64,000 nucleotides of DNA from Paralvinella palmiformis (GCA_025642065.1 JAODUP010001297.1:1-64000); one strand, 5' to 3'; positions 1 through 12,160 are shown, counted from the first letter of the stretch. The notes: generated by a model not told the origin, from the sequence alone. A program made the numbers and translations.

Positions 1-102
1 TTCATCTTTGCCTTCGCTTCATTAGATCTACCTTTGGATGTAGCTCGACCCATCTAGCCTACCATGTGCACAAAAGTGGCCGGAAAACATCAATCATCAT
101 CA
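1..102 (+). repeat. tRNA-derived SINE family A, 5'-truncated by window edge
   Basis: The body of the commonest SINE in this window: TTCATCTTTG, a CTTCGCTTCATTA block, CCCATCTAGCCTACCATGTG, then GCACAAAAGTGGCC and an end of AACATCAATCATCATC. The tRNA-like head would lie before base 1. Same body as the copies at 14521, 25798 and 34711 (+) and 6915, 12221 and 55182 (-). Confidence 0.75.
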
Positions 103-280
103 CATACCTCACCTCAACTACCAAGGAAGCATACAATGCACGCTGACATTACATCTGTTCTCCACATACGACAACATTGTAGATCCTCCAGTGCCTGTCA
201 AATCAGCGAGTTACGAGACCCATGCTAAAAACTCGCTACTTAAAGTTAAAGACTTCTAATATGCCAGCTTATATATATGA

Positions 281-500
281 GGTTGAGACATGGTATGATA
301 AGTTTAAGAGACATGAAATCACGGAAATTGTGCCAAGTATCACAAGAAGCTGCACATTAAAGTTATTTAAATAAAGGTCACAAACCAGATTGAGGAAAAA
401 CTCATTTACAGAAAGGGCTGTAGCTCCGTGGAATAGCTTTCCTGAGAGGATGGTACAAGCTTGAAAGTTTTTGAAACAGTGTTTTAGCCAGCCAAATAGT
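281..500 (+). pseudogene. LINE ORF2 C-terminal remnant
   Basis: The frame covering about 390-460 reads RLRKNSFTERAVAPWNSFPE, which fits the post-reverse-transcriptase tail common in CR1/L2-like LINEs (Arg-Lys-x-Phe-Phe-x-x-Arg, then Trp-Asn-x-Leu-Pro). A stop follows shortly after (MVQA then TGA), and upstream pieces are in other frames with stops. It is a dead fragment of a non-LTR retrotransposon; no reverse-transcriptase core is left here. Confidence 0.6.
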
Positions 501-3500
501 TCAAATGGACAGCTTCAAAATAGAAAGGAAGATATATATATATTTTTATATATTATATTGTACAACTGCCATCTCAACAAACAGCTAGATTTGGGAATTT
601 GCCATGGAAACGAAAAATGGTCACCATACTATGGATTTCTGGCTAAAAGTCGGTTATGAAAGATTATTGAACAAATTCAGGGGAATCCAAGACACCTATA
701 ACTCTGATTATCATCATTCTTCACTGATAATACATTTGCCTTGTTACAAAGATAGCCAAAGATTATTAATACATTCAGATGGATGTAATCCATATCTGTT
801 TGTACAGGAATGAGACTGAAGTATGTATGTATAAATGATAAGTGATCTCTCAATTACACCAGGTAAATAGTATTATGAGGTAGACAAAGTGGACAGGTCT
901 GTATGCACATGATGCAGGTTTTGAAGTTTATCAGCAAGTGTGATGCACAGCATAGATATAAAATAGGGAACATTTATTATCTGTGTGTATTTTCAGCTGG
1001 TATTCAGTGCTCATGGTCAGGTTAATCTGATCAGAGATAAGGATACTTATCTTGAGTACAACAGAGTGGGATAATTAATATCATGCAGGAACAGTGTTAA
1101 TGTCTGAAATACGCAGGGTGTGGTTGATTTCATCTTACAACTAGTACTTAATGATCCGTTGTATCAGTTAAATGCAGTGTTTGTACTTCGGTTGGAAGTT
1201 GAGCATGTACCCAGTTGTATCTATGGATCTCCGATTTGTTTTTGGTGTGTAAATATCCCCTTTTTTGTTACACAAAACCAACTTTCAGCGGGCTAACTAA
1301 AACCATGTATTGAGGTAGAAGGGGAAATCTTTGACCAGGAAATGCCAGTCTAAACATGCCAGTTTCTTTTATTCCACTAATTGTTAGAGATTGTTAACAT
1401 CCCACTTAAAACGTAACTGATGTTAAATGTCCATTAGAAAGTGATGTTTGAGAACAAAGAAGGAACCAGTATGTGTATTTAGTGTGACTGATAGGCAGAG
1501 CTATTGGGATAAAACTGGATTAATAATACAAATTTATTTGTATTGTATGGCAGGCAAAGGAGAGCCTTTGATTCTCCGTTATCCCTTATATTGTATGTGG
1601 GCCTCACATGACACCAGTTTTAAGCCACATAAAAATTAAGAAGCAACTGGTGTATATGCTGGGCTTCACCAAAAACCCTCTCAATTTCAGCTGCCATTTA
1701 CCATCGGTGCTGACTATCATAGATTGTATCTGTGCATATATACACACACACAATACACATATAAAATGACAAATGCTTACAGCGGATTAACCGTATCAGA
1801 TATTAATCTGGTGGATTCTAACTGGCCATTATTGTACCTTTATCTGCTCCATCAGTGACCATTTATAACCTGATGACATATAGCCTGAGCTTGTATGTTG
1901 TTCTGACACTTGTGTGAATCAAATCTAAACACATAGTTGACATTCTGCTGGTGTCTGTGATTGAATGTGGGAGGCTTTGTCGGTGATTACCATAAATGGA
2001 GCTTGTTGTATGGTATGAGTAAAACAGTTGATCAGAATTTACTGTCATCTCGGCACTGTGCTAGGAAGTGAGTCCTAACTGGATAATTGGTTGTTAGTTA
2101 AAACATCCTGGTGTGTGTTAGATAATATTGTTTCCAGTGTTCCACGAACGAAGCCAGTCCTGTTACCACATTCGGATTATTATTCATATCGTTATCGTGA
2201 AATATTGTTTACGTTGTGAGAAATGCTGCTTCCGGAATAAATAATATCCAGAGTACAAGACACAGTGATCTGATAAATCTGGATCAGTGGATAAGAATGT
2301 TAATGTTTCCTCAGATATTGTAGGCTTTGTTTGGACTGATGCGCGCGCGAGGACACACACACACTAAATACCACTATGTTACATTCTTGTCTTAAATTCT
2401 TAGTAGTAATTATGTCATTTTTATTCAGTAAGCCTGGCATTTAATGGAGAGATGGGAATTGGTATAATTTCACATAAATTAGAGGTCTTGGGATCTAACA
2501 AAGAAAGTGGAGAATTATAGGGGAAGAATTCCACCACCATTGGCTCACATGCTAGACAGATTTCTTTCCTGTCTGGTTCCTTAGTCGTAAAAACTGTCTG
2601 CCTTCAATATGGACTATCATATGCAACCATGGGGGGGGGCACTGGTTATGTTTATCTGGTACATGTGTTAACTGATGCTTAGTGCCACCACCTGGTGATA
2701 CCTAAAATAAGAGATTAGAGCTCTGCTGAGATAAGTAATCCTAGTTCAGCAGCCACACCAGACTGGTCGCTGTTGTGTGGTTCTGCCATTGGTAATAGTG
2801 ACAGCATTTTTGTCTAAAGGTTGATTTTGTGGAATTTGGTATTCCAACTGTGTTAGACTTAGAGGGACACCAATCACGTGATAGACTGAAGCCATAAGGT
2901 TGACTTGTGGTAGAGAGATATGAAGGAGGCCAACTGCTTAATTAGAAGCCGTAATATGTTTAAACTTAATCTATTGTGATATAATGTTGAACTAAATAGC
3001 GTACAGAACATGTCCCCAACAATGAATTTAGTTGAGTTGAGTGTTTAGCTTAGGCACTGGTCACATGTGGGACATATAGCCAAGGGTTCCCCCCCCCCAA
3101 AGAAACATGTATTAGAAACATGAATGTGAGCCATATTTGACCCTATACCCTGAAGGTGTGTAATGCAATCCTTTGCCAATGCGCCATTGGAACACCCGAT
3201 GTGCAACAGAGAAATATCCTATCTGTATGGTAAGGACTATTGTGTTGAAGACAACAGCTTGCAATCAAGTTTTTTATTAAGTCTTTTTTTGTTTTCTATA
3301 GCTGTTGTTAGCGTATTGGAATACATTTGGACAAACATTATAGACATTCCCAAAATCGGTGCGCTTTTAGGTCGCTGATAGATTTGTGTTATTTATCATT
3401 TACTAATTTACTCCAACAGAAACGTCATTGTGCCGTGTGACATAGACATTTACTAAGCACGCTACAAGGCCTAAAAGCCCATTCATATTTGAGGGTTCTA

Positions 3501-3960
3501 GCTCTTATGAGGAGAGCTCCATTGGTCTCGGCCTCGGGAAACTGCTTGAAGAAAAAAATGAGTGTGTAAATGTCATTTGAGGCCATTCTGGGCTAATATT
3601 GTTCATACTATTTAATCAGTTTAGTGCTGTCATGAAAATGTACATCTAATACTATTAGTAATAGAAAATGGATTAACTTGTCCTTGAACTAATATCACCC
3701 GTCTGCATCATCAGTTTCATCTATCCAAATTAATACTTGGCTTACAGGTTGCAGGAATGAGAGTGCAGTTCCTATCAGTTGTGGCTGTAAGCAAACATTT
3801 ATGATTTTGTCAACTGGGTCTACAGGTCCCTAGTACGATATTCAGAAGCTTATTGTGTGTGTGCTAGGCTTTCTAGTAGCATCTTGGACACCCTCAATTA
3901 ATTGAGCTAGATTGAATATGAATAGTCATATATGTGTGGAAAAACAGATTCTATCCTAAA
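501..3960. other. Gene-free stretch upstream of the innexin exon
   Basis: Only short open frames without recognisable motifs (for example 471-813 and 3163-3378), a few mononucleotide runs (G at about 2631, C at about 3091) and a short CA tract at 2350. It is probably intron or 5' flank of the innexin gene. I looked for the innexin N-terminal half (TM1, the YYQWV signature at the TM2 entry) and did not see it. Confidence 0.5.
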
Positions 3961-4180
3961 GCAGGGTTCTCGCACATCCTGGAAGGCCTGGAAAATAACC
4001 AATTCATTTTCCGGGTCCTGGAAATGTCCTTGAATTTTACCAAATCAGGAAATGTTACAGAGAAAATATTCCCTGTGAAAAAATCCACTTAGAACAGAAA
4101 AGCCCTTGTATACTTTGTCCTGGAAATGGTAATTTTGTCCTGCAAATTAATATTTCCTTGGCTGTGGGAACCATGTAAAG
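3961..4180. repeat. Dispersed repeat rich in TCCTGGAAA units
   Basis: A block starting GCAGGGTTCTCGCAC with several irregular copies of TCCTGGAAA or CCTGGAAAT. This type of sequence is common as an interspersed repeat in aquatic animal genomes (from memory, not searched). It ends about 300 bases before the innexin splice acceptor. Confidence 0.35.
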
Positions 4181-4475
4181 ATATCCATATCACTTCTGTT
4201 AATTTTGTTTAGAGGTGACACCATTTTCACTAAACCTAATTTTTTTAATTTATTATTCAGTTTATATAAATACTATGTTCAGTTGTTATTGTGATAATGA
4301 ATATTTCACGAAGAAAACGTTAGCTTTATATAAAATAAATCACTAGCCTTGCCAGGGGTTGCATTTTTATTATGGTAAAGGTGAGTTTTTAAGATTAGTG
4401 CATATGTACAATAATGAGATCCATTGTATAATAAGGGAGATTTGTTTTTATTGTTCTGTTTGTTTCATCACTCAG

Positions 4476-5175
4476 ATATCTATCAAGTCAGACAAACTAC
4501 CAGACTGGCTGTACAGTCAGTCTGAAGCACTGTTTGTCTCGGACGTGTTGCGCTTGTTGTGGACGCCGCCATGGCAACTACCTGGTGGTATTATATATCC
4601 TGGTCAAGATCCTCTACATTGGCAACGTCATCGGTCAGCTGTTTGTCCTAAACAAGTTCCTCGGCACTCAGTTCAACATGTACGGCATAGATGTCATGAA
4701 ATCGCTGGCACAGGGCGAGGATTGGACGGCATCACCTCGGTTCCCCCGAGTCACGATGTGCGACTTCAAGGTCCGCCGACTCGGCAACGTCCAGCGTTAC
4801 ACCGTTCAGTGCGTCCTGCCTATCAACCTGTTCAACGAGAAGATCTACCTGTTCGTCTGGTTCTGGATGGTGTTCGTTGCAGCCATCACCTGTTTCAGCC
4901 TGCTGACGTGGGTCCTGCGCACGGCCTTCAGGACCGACCGCCATCGCTACATCAAGAAGCACCTGACGCTTATGGACAAGCTGCAGCACGACCAGGACAA
5001 GAAACAGGTGCCAAACTTCGTCGAGAAGTACCTGAAGCAGGATGGCTGCTTTGTACTGCGACTGATCGGCCACAATACCAATGCCATTACAGTCACTGAG
5101 TTTGTCTGCTCTCTGTGGGATAATTGGCGAAATAAGAAATTTATAGAAGGCAATCCTGGTGAGAGTAAATTGTAA
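4476..5175 (+). CDS. Innexin, terminal coding exon (C-terminal half)
   Basis: Innexins form invertebrate gap junctions and hemichannels with four membrane spans and two extracellular loops, each with two conserved cysteines. This exon follows a pyrimidine-rich acceptor (TTTCATCACTCAG) and encodes 232 residues plus one split codon, ending TAA at 5173. In order: a Cys-rich end of the cytoplasmic loop (SRTCCACCGRRHGNYL), TM3 (YLVVLYILVKILYIGNVIGQ), the second extracellular loop with its two cysteines (VTMCDF and QCVLPINLFNEKIY), TM4 (FVWFWMVFVAAITCFSLLTW) and a roughly 110-residue cytoplasmic tail. The intron before it is phase 2. The N-terminal half is missing and must lie upstream. The exon is clearly more GC-rich than its flanks, which explains a longer but meaningless open frame (4359-5099) overlapping it. 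The family call is very secure; the paralogue cannot be named. Confidence 0.95.
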
Positions 5176-6384
5176 TGCACACTAAGATGCAATGTACACT
5201 TTTTCATACACTGAGAGATTGCAAGAAGTTTTTTGTAACAGTTGTGGTTTTTAAATGAGATGGGTTTTTTTCTGGTGATATCTGCTTTTGTTTGGATTTT
5301 CCAAGCATTCCTCTTTAATTCATTCCTTTTGCACACATTCTCTTCAATAATTTTAGTATTCCAGATGTGGTAATGGCTGCAGGTGGAAGAATGAAATTAA
5401 ATGTTCACTTTTTGTATTGTTAAAGTGTACTTAATGTGGGATGTTGTTGTTGGGAACTTTTTGATATTTTAAAATGAAGAATTTTCCTGTGAATCGATTT
5501 GCAAGTTGCACGAATGTGCTTCTGCCACACACACACACATGCACACACGCACACACACACACTATTAGGTTACATTCAGAATAGTTCATTAATCATACTT
5601 AGTCAACATACCAAAACCAAGAGTCATCCTGTACTGTGGGTGTTACATCATTTAGATTTAGTTGCACAATCTCTATATTTTTGTACATATGATGTATTTT
5701 TATATACAGTGATTATTTCTAATGTTATGACTTATGTAAAGTCTATAGAAAAATATATTTTATATACATATATCTACCATAATAATTCCATAGGTGGAGA
5801 AAGTCTACAATCCATTACTAATTATGGATTATAGAACAACTGAAAATCCTGTTCTTCCATTGAACTATGCATGTTTCTATTCTAACATATCCAGTGTATT
5901 GTTTATCAGATCACTTCAACTATGCAATGTGTGACTGGATCAAAGAATGCTGTGGTGCTGCTAGAGTATATTATATTTAGCTGTAGTCTATTATTCTGCC
6001 TTGTGTCATTATTATTATTATATAAAAACATAAATCTGTGTGTTCAACTGAGTACTATTTCAAAAAGGTAAAACGCGTTCAATTCCTGAAATGTTCATTT
6101 ATTTAAAATGCGTGATAATTCGGGAGGCTGGGTTGCTGCGTTTGCTGGAGAGTGATGTAACTTCTCCCATGTTCAAAGTTTATCCAGCTTTTACGATGTC
6201 TTCGCATCTGTGTCAATTTTATTATTGTTATTTTTGAAGGAAATAATTTTTTTTTGATTAAATGCAATTTGCCTACTACTGCGAGTTGGTTTTGTCCAGT
6301 AGGTATTTAATCAACATATGTACTCATTCCACTGGGGCCTAGCTCAACTCTGTAATGGTTTCATTTATACAAAATGAGAGTATT

Positions 6385-6389
6385 TTATA

Positions 6390-6426
<37 letters not shown>
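6385..6426. repeat. TA microsatellite
   Basis: About 20 TA units with one GT interruption, inside the presumed innexin 3' UTR. Confidence 0.9.
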
Positions 6427-6430
<4 letters not shown>

Positions 6431-6807
6431 CAGATCAATATAACACTGTACTATAGGTTTATATAGCTGCCAACGAATTTGTTTATAAAAGCTGATGTAC
6501 ATAAGTATTGGCAACATAACTTAGTTTAGCTCTCAATACATTGATTGATTTTATTGTAGAATGTTTGTAGACTGTGATTTAAATATGGAAACAGTGACGT
6601 GAACTTCATTATGTGCTGATTCAATCAGATATTAGTTATAACTAATGGCTATTAAAATATTCATTGTTCTTCATCAGTTAGTGCATTTTAGTGTTACTTT
6701 TATTATTAATAGTTATTAGATATCCTATTATTTGCATGCTATCATAACTAAACTGAGTGAGAGGTAGAAAGTGCAAGCTATACCATGTATGTGTCATTCA
6801 TTGATGA

Positions 6808-6813
6808 AATAAA
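6808..6813 (+). promoter_or_regulatory. Poly(A) signal AATAAA, probable innexin 3' end
   Basis: A canonical AATAAA followed within 25-45 bases by a GT-rich stretch (GATGGTGTTTATGTTGTGTT), the usual arrangement of an animal cleavage and polyadenylation site. It lies 1.6 kb after the innexin stop. Confidence 0.5.
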
Positions 6814-6914
6814 GTAGATTTCATGCTTATGATGGTGTTTATGTTGTGTTGACTATTGGTATTGGTAATATAGACCGTTAGTGGATACTATTTATGCATT
6901 TTGTGGCGGCAGTT

Positions 6915-7097
6915 AATGATTTATGTTTTGCAGCTACTTTTGTGCACATGTTAGGCTAAATGGGACGAGCGACCTCCAAAGGTACTGAAGTGAAGTCGAA
7001 GATGAAACAGCCTTCAGATGTGCCCAAGCCAAGATTCGAACTCAGGTGATTGTGATTTGTGGTCCAACTCTACCAACTAGACCACAGAGGTGCCCCT
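6915..7097 (-). repeat. tRNA-derived SINE family A
   Basis: Full-length copy in reverse orientation. The body end (GTGCACATGTTAGGCTAAAT) is at the left and the tRNA-like head at the right, with a B-box (AGATTCGAACTCAG) and an A-box region (CTACCAACTAGACC) on this strand. Confidence 0.8.
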
Positions 7098-8300
7098 TAT
7101 GGCTGCAGTATTTGTCGTTTAAGTGCAAGAAGTAAAGATTAAGTGTATAGTAGTTTCAGTGCATTGGTGAAACCGTATTTGTATACTTCAGATTGGAATT
7201 AGACTTGTCCACGCTGTCAATCAGCTCTAGATATGTAAATGTTTAAAATCGTGTAAACAGGGATGACAGTTTTCTAGATTTTACCGGAGCTGAAAATAAC
7301 GTTTTTGGGAAGTGGGGTCGAATTCGTAGTTTGAAAAACATTACTTTGCAGAAGATATGTTTTATCCCCACTCAAGTAGTGTAAGATTGTCATAAAAATG
7401 CACAAAACACAAATGTATATTATAATTTTGAATAAACTATATACAATTTACTCTATAACCCAGAATAAATTAATGCGTTATTTTGGACACCCACATTTTA
7501 CTTAAGGGGGGTGGGGTTTATCTGAATAAAATTTTCGGTGTGTAACATTTGTAAAATCTGATACAATTTATCTAAATGTTTTATTGGATTTTTGTTCTGT
7601 TGATTTTTGTCGTAGTACTAAAACACAAAGAGAATAAAAACAGGAAACACTTAAGCCTGATGACAAGTTTAATTATTAAACCTTATTAATATTACCTGGC
7701 TTGAATAATATTCTCTTTCAACAACGCACACGGCTTTTTTTCTATTATCATTTCTACGGCCATATTATTTCATTTTTACAAACTAAACTTTGACACTAGG
7801 AAACTTTGGGAGAATAGTTGTTAATGATTTACGCAAATAAATTGTCTTATTATGTATAAAACATTGTACATATAACTCGAATGTATTCATCATAATTTAA
7901 TTTATCTATTATAATAACCCAACAATGTGGCTCAATGTTGTCACTGAATTTCTATATCGGAGAATATAAAGCTACATGAAAAAAAGGATTAGAGGTTTGT
8001 AGTGGACATAAAATGTGACTTGCAACTTATTGGAATTTGCCTGTATCGTGTTAATAGTAATATATTTAGTGAGATTTTGGTAATCACATCAACCAGAGTA
8101 GTCTTCAACAACAGTTTAACCGAGATCACCATAAGTGGCGTTATTGCCAAGGTTACGTACGGGACCGAAAAAGAATAAACTATTTATAAAAAAAAAACTA
8201 ACTTCAACTCATTCCCAGCTTCGTCCTTTCGATTCGAGAGATAACCAGCTAATATCCATTCGTCGATGGACACTCACTATAAGCGTACAGCAGAGCCAAC
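7098..8300. other. AT-rich gene-free stretch
   Basis: No open frame with recognisable content, no tandem repeat and no element ends seen. Confidence 0.5.
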
Positions 8301-8303
8301 ATA

Positions 8304-8372
8304 AAACAGGTAGTGGTCGACTTACGACCTTGATCGGTCGTAAGTTGATCTGGTCGTAAGTCGGCCTATGTT
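8304..8372. repeat. Palindromic cluster of CGACTTACGACC units
   Basis: CAGGTAGTGGTCGACTTACG is followed directly by inverted copies GGTCGTAAGTTGATC and GGTCGTAAGTCGGCC. The start resembles DNA-transposon terminal repeats of the pogo/Tigger style (impression only). A degenerate relative (GTAGGTCGCAAGTTGTAAG) lies at about 10590-10610, so the pair may bracket the repeat copy between them. Confidence 0.5.
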
Positions 8373-8659
8373 TTAATTACCTTGCGTATATTATATTGTG
8401 TAATGATATTATAAGTATCTTTAAAGGTCATAGGAAAAGCTAGTTTCTCAAATTAGTAAAAATGTCAGTGTTATTTATTAAAATCAATTTCAGTAAGAGA
8501 TATATTTTATTTTTTTCCTAGAAATAAAGTTACAGCGGTTTTAAAACTTGTTTTGCTAGCATCTCGCATGGACAAATGTGCTTTAATCGAGAATCTTGGG
8601 AATTGACGTCATGTTTGACAAACATAGACGCCAAACACTCGCCGTGGCTTCGTTTAACT

Positions 8660-8706
8660 TGTCTTGTTGAAGTTTGGGGTAGAGACTCCTAGCTGTCGCC
8701 TGTTGC
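8660..8706 (+). repeat. 45-bp dispersed sequence, copy 1
   Basis: TTGTTGAAGTTTGGGGTAGA followed by GACTCCTAGCTGTCGC. Absent from the matching place in repeat copy B. Related copies lie at 18125-18165 and 20628-20680. Confidence 0.6.
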
Positions 8707-9417
8707 TTACGTGTCCTATATCCTCTTTGTTAAACGTATAAAATGGTGTATTGTGCCGTATATTGTGCCGTGTGCATTCTTTCCCACAAAACAAGATTCG
8801 TTTGCGCGATTGGCAGCGAAACATGATCAGAGTACAGTGGAAGCCAACTTGTCACAGGAAGCTCCGCGGGAAACACTTCGAGGAACCATATTCAACAAAC
8901 TGAGTGATGCTAAGCCCAAATCAGCAGTTTGATGGAGAAACTGAATAGAAAACGAGTATGTATGATTGATTATAGGGTAATCTTGGGAGCAAGCTATTGG
9001 ACATTCACTAGTTCACGCATTCGTGAAGAAGTAAAATTTCACTTATTCGCAAAAACTTTAAATTTACTTAGGCCTATTCAAAACTTCTTATGGCTGTGTA
9101 TTGTAGACACCACTAAACTGTTAAAATATTAGGTGTTCCACCAAGGACGGGATATTCCTGTATATGCCATACATGGGAGAGCCCATCCACTCACCGGGCT
9201 CCCACGCACCGACAAATAAACACTTTATTTTAAATGAAGTTATATGATAAAAAGAGGGAAATATTCACATTCAAGCACAGTGTGTTGACTTACCAATTAA
9301 GCTTATACCAACACAAGCAAATAAACACCAATCCAACTCGTGTTGTGGACCGGGGCCGGGTGTCGGCGGCTGCTCTAGATCCATGTTTGCACTTGCTGCA
9401 GCTAATTTCTCAAAATA

Positions 9418-10229
9418 GACAATTTCCGCGACGCATGCTAAGTCCACTGCTATTATAGTTTGCGGGTCAGTGAAGCCGTGTACATAACAGGGAATAAGAA
9501 ATGTAACTGAAAATTATGGTTTTGGGAGATTCACAGAACTAAATCGATCTACAAATTCATGTACGCCCAGCAGTTTCATTTTTTATTAAATATAACGTAG
9601 AATATTTGTTTTGCTAAAGATAAGATTATTTGTATAGGGTAAAGTGAACTTTCATCGTTCGAGACGGCTGAAGTTTGGAAGTAATGACTGTCGCAATACA
9701 AGTCAAATCTTATGGCAATAAACTAAAAGATATCTGTTAAAGAATAATATGAATTCAAACATTAGGAAATATGTTTATCTTAAATATTTAAGTTTCAATA
9801 GAAGCCTCCTAATTGTTCTAACAAAATAACAAAACGGTCGTTGTTTAAAACGGTTTAATTCAGACCTTCAAATATGGCTAATGACCATTCCTTTTTTCCA
9901 ACGCCTGTCTAAGTTACAACTTTTCATTCATACACCATGGTGCTCAATATTACAAATTAAAGGATGGTTAATTTGAAACTACAGTTATGTACGCAATCAA
10001 ATATAAAGTTGACGGCTTATTTTTGCCGAAAACATGATATTGTTATTGAAAATAAATAATCAAGTTGTGAACTGTAATAGACATGTTATCAATATATGAA
10101 ACATATTGGTATCTCTATGATCTCACGATTAGTAAAAGGAATGTTTTTATTAGATGGTTCAGTGAGCCCGATGAAACGCGACCCATAAACGGACTTTAGC
10201 TAGATGGCGCAGTCGTCGCGGAAATTGTC
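9418..10229. mobile_element. Non-autonomous TIR element, 812 bp, TA target-site duplication
   Basis: It starts with GACAATTTCCGCGACG (9418-9433) and ends with the exact reverse complement CGTCGCGGAAATTGTC (10214-10229), each flanked on the outside by TA. Removing the element and one TA from copy A gives a sequence that matches the uninterrupted place in copy B (about 16005-16030). No transposase is encoded, so it is a MITE-like passenger. The TA duplication fits Tc1/mariner-like or related superfamilies. Confidence 0.75.
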
Positions 10230-10902
10230 TAATAATGCTGTCTGTGACCTTTTCGCCAGTTGTTTAAAGCTGTAGAGCTTGATATCCCTAGAAATGTCAA
10301 AACTTCCGTCGGAATCTGATATTTGGTCTGTCAATTGGTCGAGACGCTTGTAAACAAAGCTGTGGTACTGGGTGATGTTTGTCAAAAGATGACGTCACAC
10401 AATAATCACTAGCGGGCGTAGTACACACTAGAAATGGCTCATGAAAGTTCGAAAATTAAGGATTTAGGAAACATTTCAATTGAAATGTGATAGATGGTGG
10501 TTAGAATTGTTTTGAGTGTGGTAGTGCACAATTTCTTTTCCCGTCACCTTTAAGTCTTACCATGGGCGTAAAGTCGAACAGTCCTAAGTTGCGTAGGTCG
10601 CAAGTTGTAAGTTTTATTTTAGGAATATATGATGATGCGACGGCTGATCACTGAGAATGGATTTTATTCCGTTATTAAAATACACTGATTTACATGTATA
10701 GTGTTTCTGCCATCATAACGAGCCTCATTTATTATATTTAAGTACACTGCGCGTTATGATGATGCAGGTTTCTTGCCATAACGCCGAGAGTTTACGGCTT
10801 AATGCGTTAATTGGTTTCTTCCATTTACTATTAGACATTTAAACAATTAAAATAGATAATTAAGCAGACACAATATTTACCTGTTAATAGTTTGCTTTTC
10901 CG

Positions 10903-10948
10903 CAACTTTTGTTTATCCGTAGTCTAAATGGACCAAAGGTAATGAAGA

Positions 10949-10982
<34 letters not shown>

Positions 10983-11029
10983 AACATCCTTTAGCTATGA
11001 CCCCGAGGTCAGTCATCAAGGTGCCTGCT
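10903..11029 (-). repeat. Degenerate SINE family A copy with GA expansion
   Basis: Recognisable body pieces in reverse (CAACTTTTG, AGTCTAAATGG, AAAGGTAATGAAG) are interrupted by about 14 GA units at 10952-10980, then GATGAAACATCC. It is more diverged than the other copies. Confidence 0.5.
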
Positions 11030-11156
11030 CCAATTTATTAACAACACAGGGTAATATAATGAAAATGACGTTCCTGGTGTGTTACCTGGACGATACTTCA
11101 CTACAATATTAACAACAATATTTACCCAATAAGCAAAATGTAATTGTCATTTTGGA

Positions 11157-11345
11157 ACTTAAAGGGACAGTCCACCCTCAGAAAGTATTTTTAAAATATG
11201 GAATGCTTAGAACAGTAACCAAAAATTCCACAATAATACTCATGAAATATACCTGATATCACAAAGGGCCGCCATTATAGCTGCACCTGAAGCCAGATTC
11301 GAAGGCGGGAAGGAGCAAACTGAAATGCTCTGACGCAGCAAAGGA
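11157..11345 (-). repeat. Dispersed repeat R, copy 1
   Basis: It starts TTAAAGGGACAGTCCACCCT and runs through AATGCTTAGAACAGTAACC and AGCCAGATTCGAAGGCG to AACTGAAATGCTCTGACG. The reverse complement of 54755-54962 matches it closely. Both copies begin at a TTAA, which may be a target-site feature. Confidence 0.7.
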
Positions 11346-12158
11346 ATTTGATAGCCAGGGAGAGAACGCTGGTTCGAAGCTAACCTTTCATTGTTAGAGA
11401 ATAAAGTAATCATCGGCTACTTCAATCCATCCAGCTTTAAACGCGTACCCATTCAGAGGCGATACTTTCTGGAAATCCCATTACATGTTGTATGCCGACT
11501 GAATTGGCACCGTAGAGCCCGGACAACAACATTAAAACCCAGATCTCGTCAGCTATACGATAAAAGCTTCGTACTCAATACGTAATCAAAGTCTGGCAAT
11601 AAATCCTGCTGTAGTAAAATGCTGGCCATCCTGAAATACTAATAACTGTCAAACAACAACTCCGGAATACGATATTATGAACGGGGAGACGTTTTTTTAT
11701 TCGTGGACTACGCAACGTTAGTCCGGTAAACCAGATACATTTACTGGTTAAACAAAACAGAGAATGACGACAACCAGAAACGTGATATAAAAAACCACCT
11801 CCCGTCACCATCACTGTCACAGTGCTAGGCGTATTGTTACACATAAAACTTGACAATAAACATTGACCGTCGACAGCAGACAGTGGACGGCCAGTTGTGC
11901 ACTAGGTTTTAGGTATAGTGTGTCTGCGAGGTTTTTTTAAAGTTCTCATATCGGGTGAACCTTCGCCTTCTGGTAACTACGCCATTGGAAATCTGACGAG
12001 AGTCGTTCGACGCATTTGTCGGTTTAGATGCATTATAAGACGAGCAGCGTTTTAGCGGCGAGTGACGAAGCCCTGGCGCATAAAATTAACAGTCGTGCAT
12101 GCAAAAGTTAGATCCAGATTGCAGACTTTTCCTGCTGAGACACGTGTGATGACTCGTG

Positions 12159-12160
<2 letters not shown>
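11346..12160. other. Gene-free stretch
   Basis: Open frames on both strands (11391-11585 and 11575-11856) contain no motif I recognise. No tandem repeat seen. Confidence 0.45.

Larger units (their letters stand above)
5176..6840 (+). other. Probable innexin 3' UTR
   Basis: AT-rich sequence after the innexin stop codon with no coding signal. It holds a short CA tract (5524-5563) and a TA tract (6385-6426), and runs to the poly(A) signal at 6808. The extent is inferred from the first good poly(A) signal; an earlier variant signal (ATTAAA near 5396) could give a shorter form. Confidence 0.5.
8453..10560 (+). repeat. Dispersed repeat P, copy A, with nested insertion
   Basis: Colinear with copy B at 15391-16335. 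Shared blocks include AATAAAGTTACAG then GGTTTTAAAA, a TGACGTCAT-containing block, TATAAAATGGTGTATT, AATCCAACTC then TTGTTGTG, ACTTGCTGCAGCTAATT, and GTTCGAAAATTAAGGATTT. Copy A is longer because it carries an 812-bp insertion (9418-10229) and a 45-bp dispersed sequence (8660-8706). The open frame after TATAAAATGG begins Met-Val-Tyr-Cys-Ala-Val-Tyr, weakly like a THAP zinc-finger start, but it breaks quickly. Confidence 0.75.

Noticed and set aside
1863..2048. Short minus-strand frame and others below 75 codons across 1-4400
   Set aside because: Expected by chance in this composition; no motifs, including none of the innexin N-terminal half.
4359..5099. 246-codon open frame on the + strand, longer than the innexin frame it overlaps
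   Set aside because: It is a shadow in another frame; the overlapping frame carries clear innexin TM3, loop cysteines and TM4, and this one has no membrane segments or motif.
4732..5336. Two antisense open frames over the innexin exon
   Set aside because: They arise from the exon's GC-rich codon use; no motif and no splice support.
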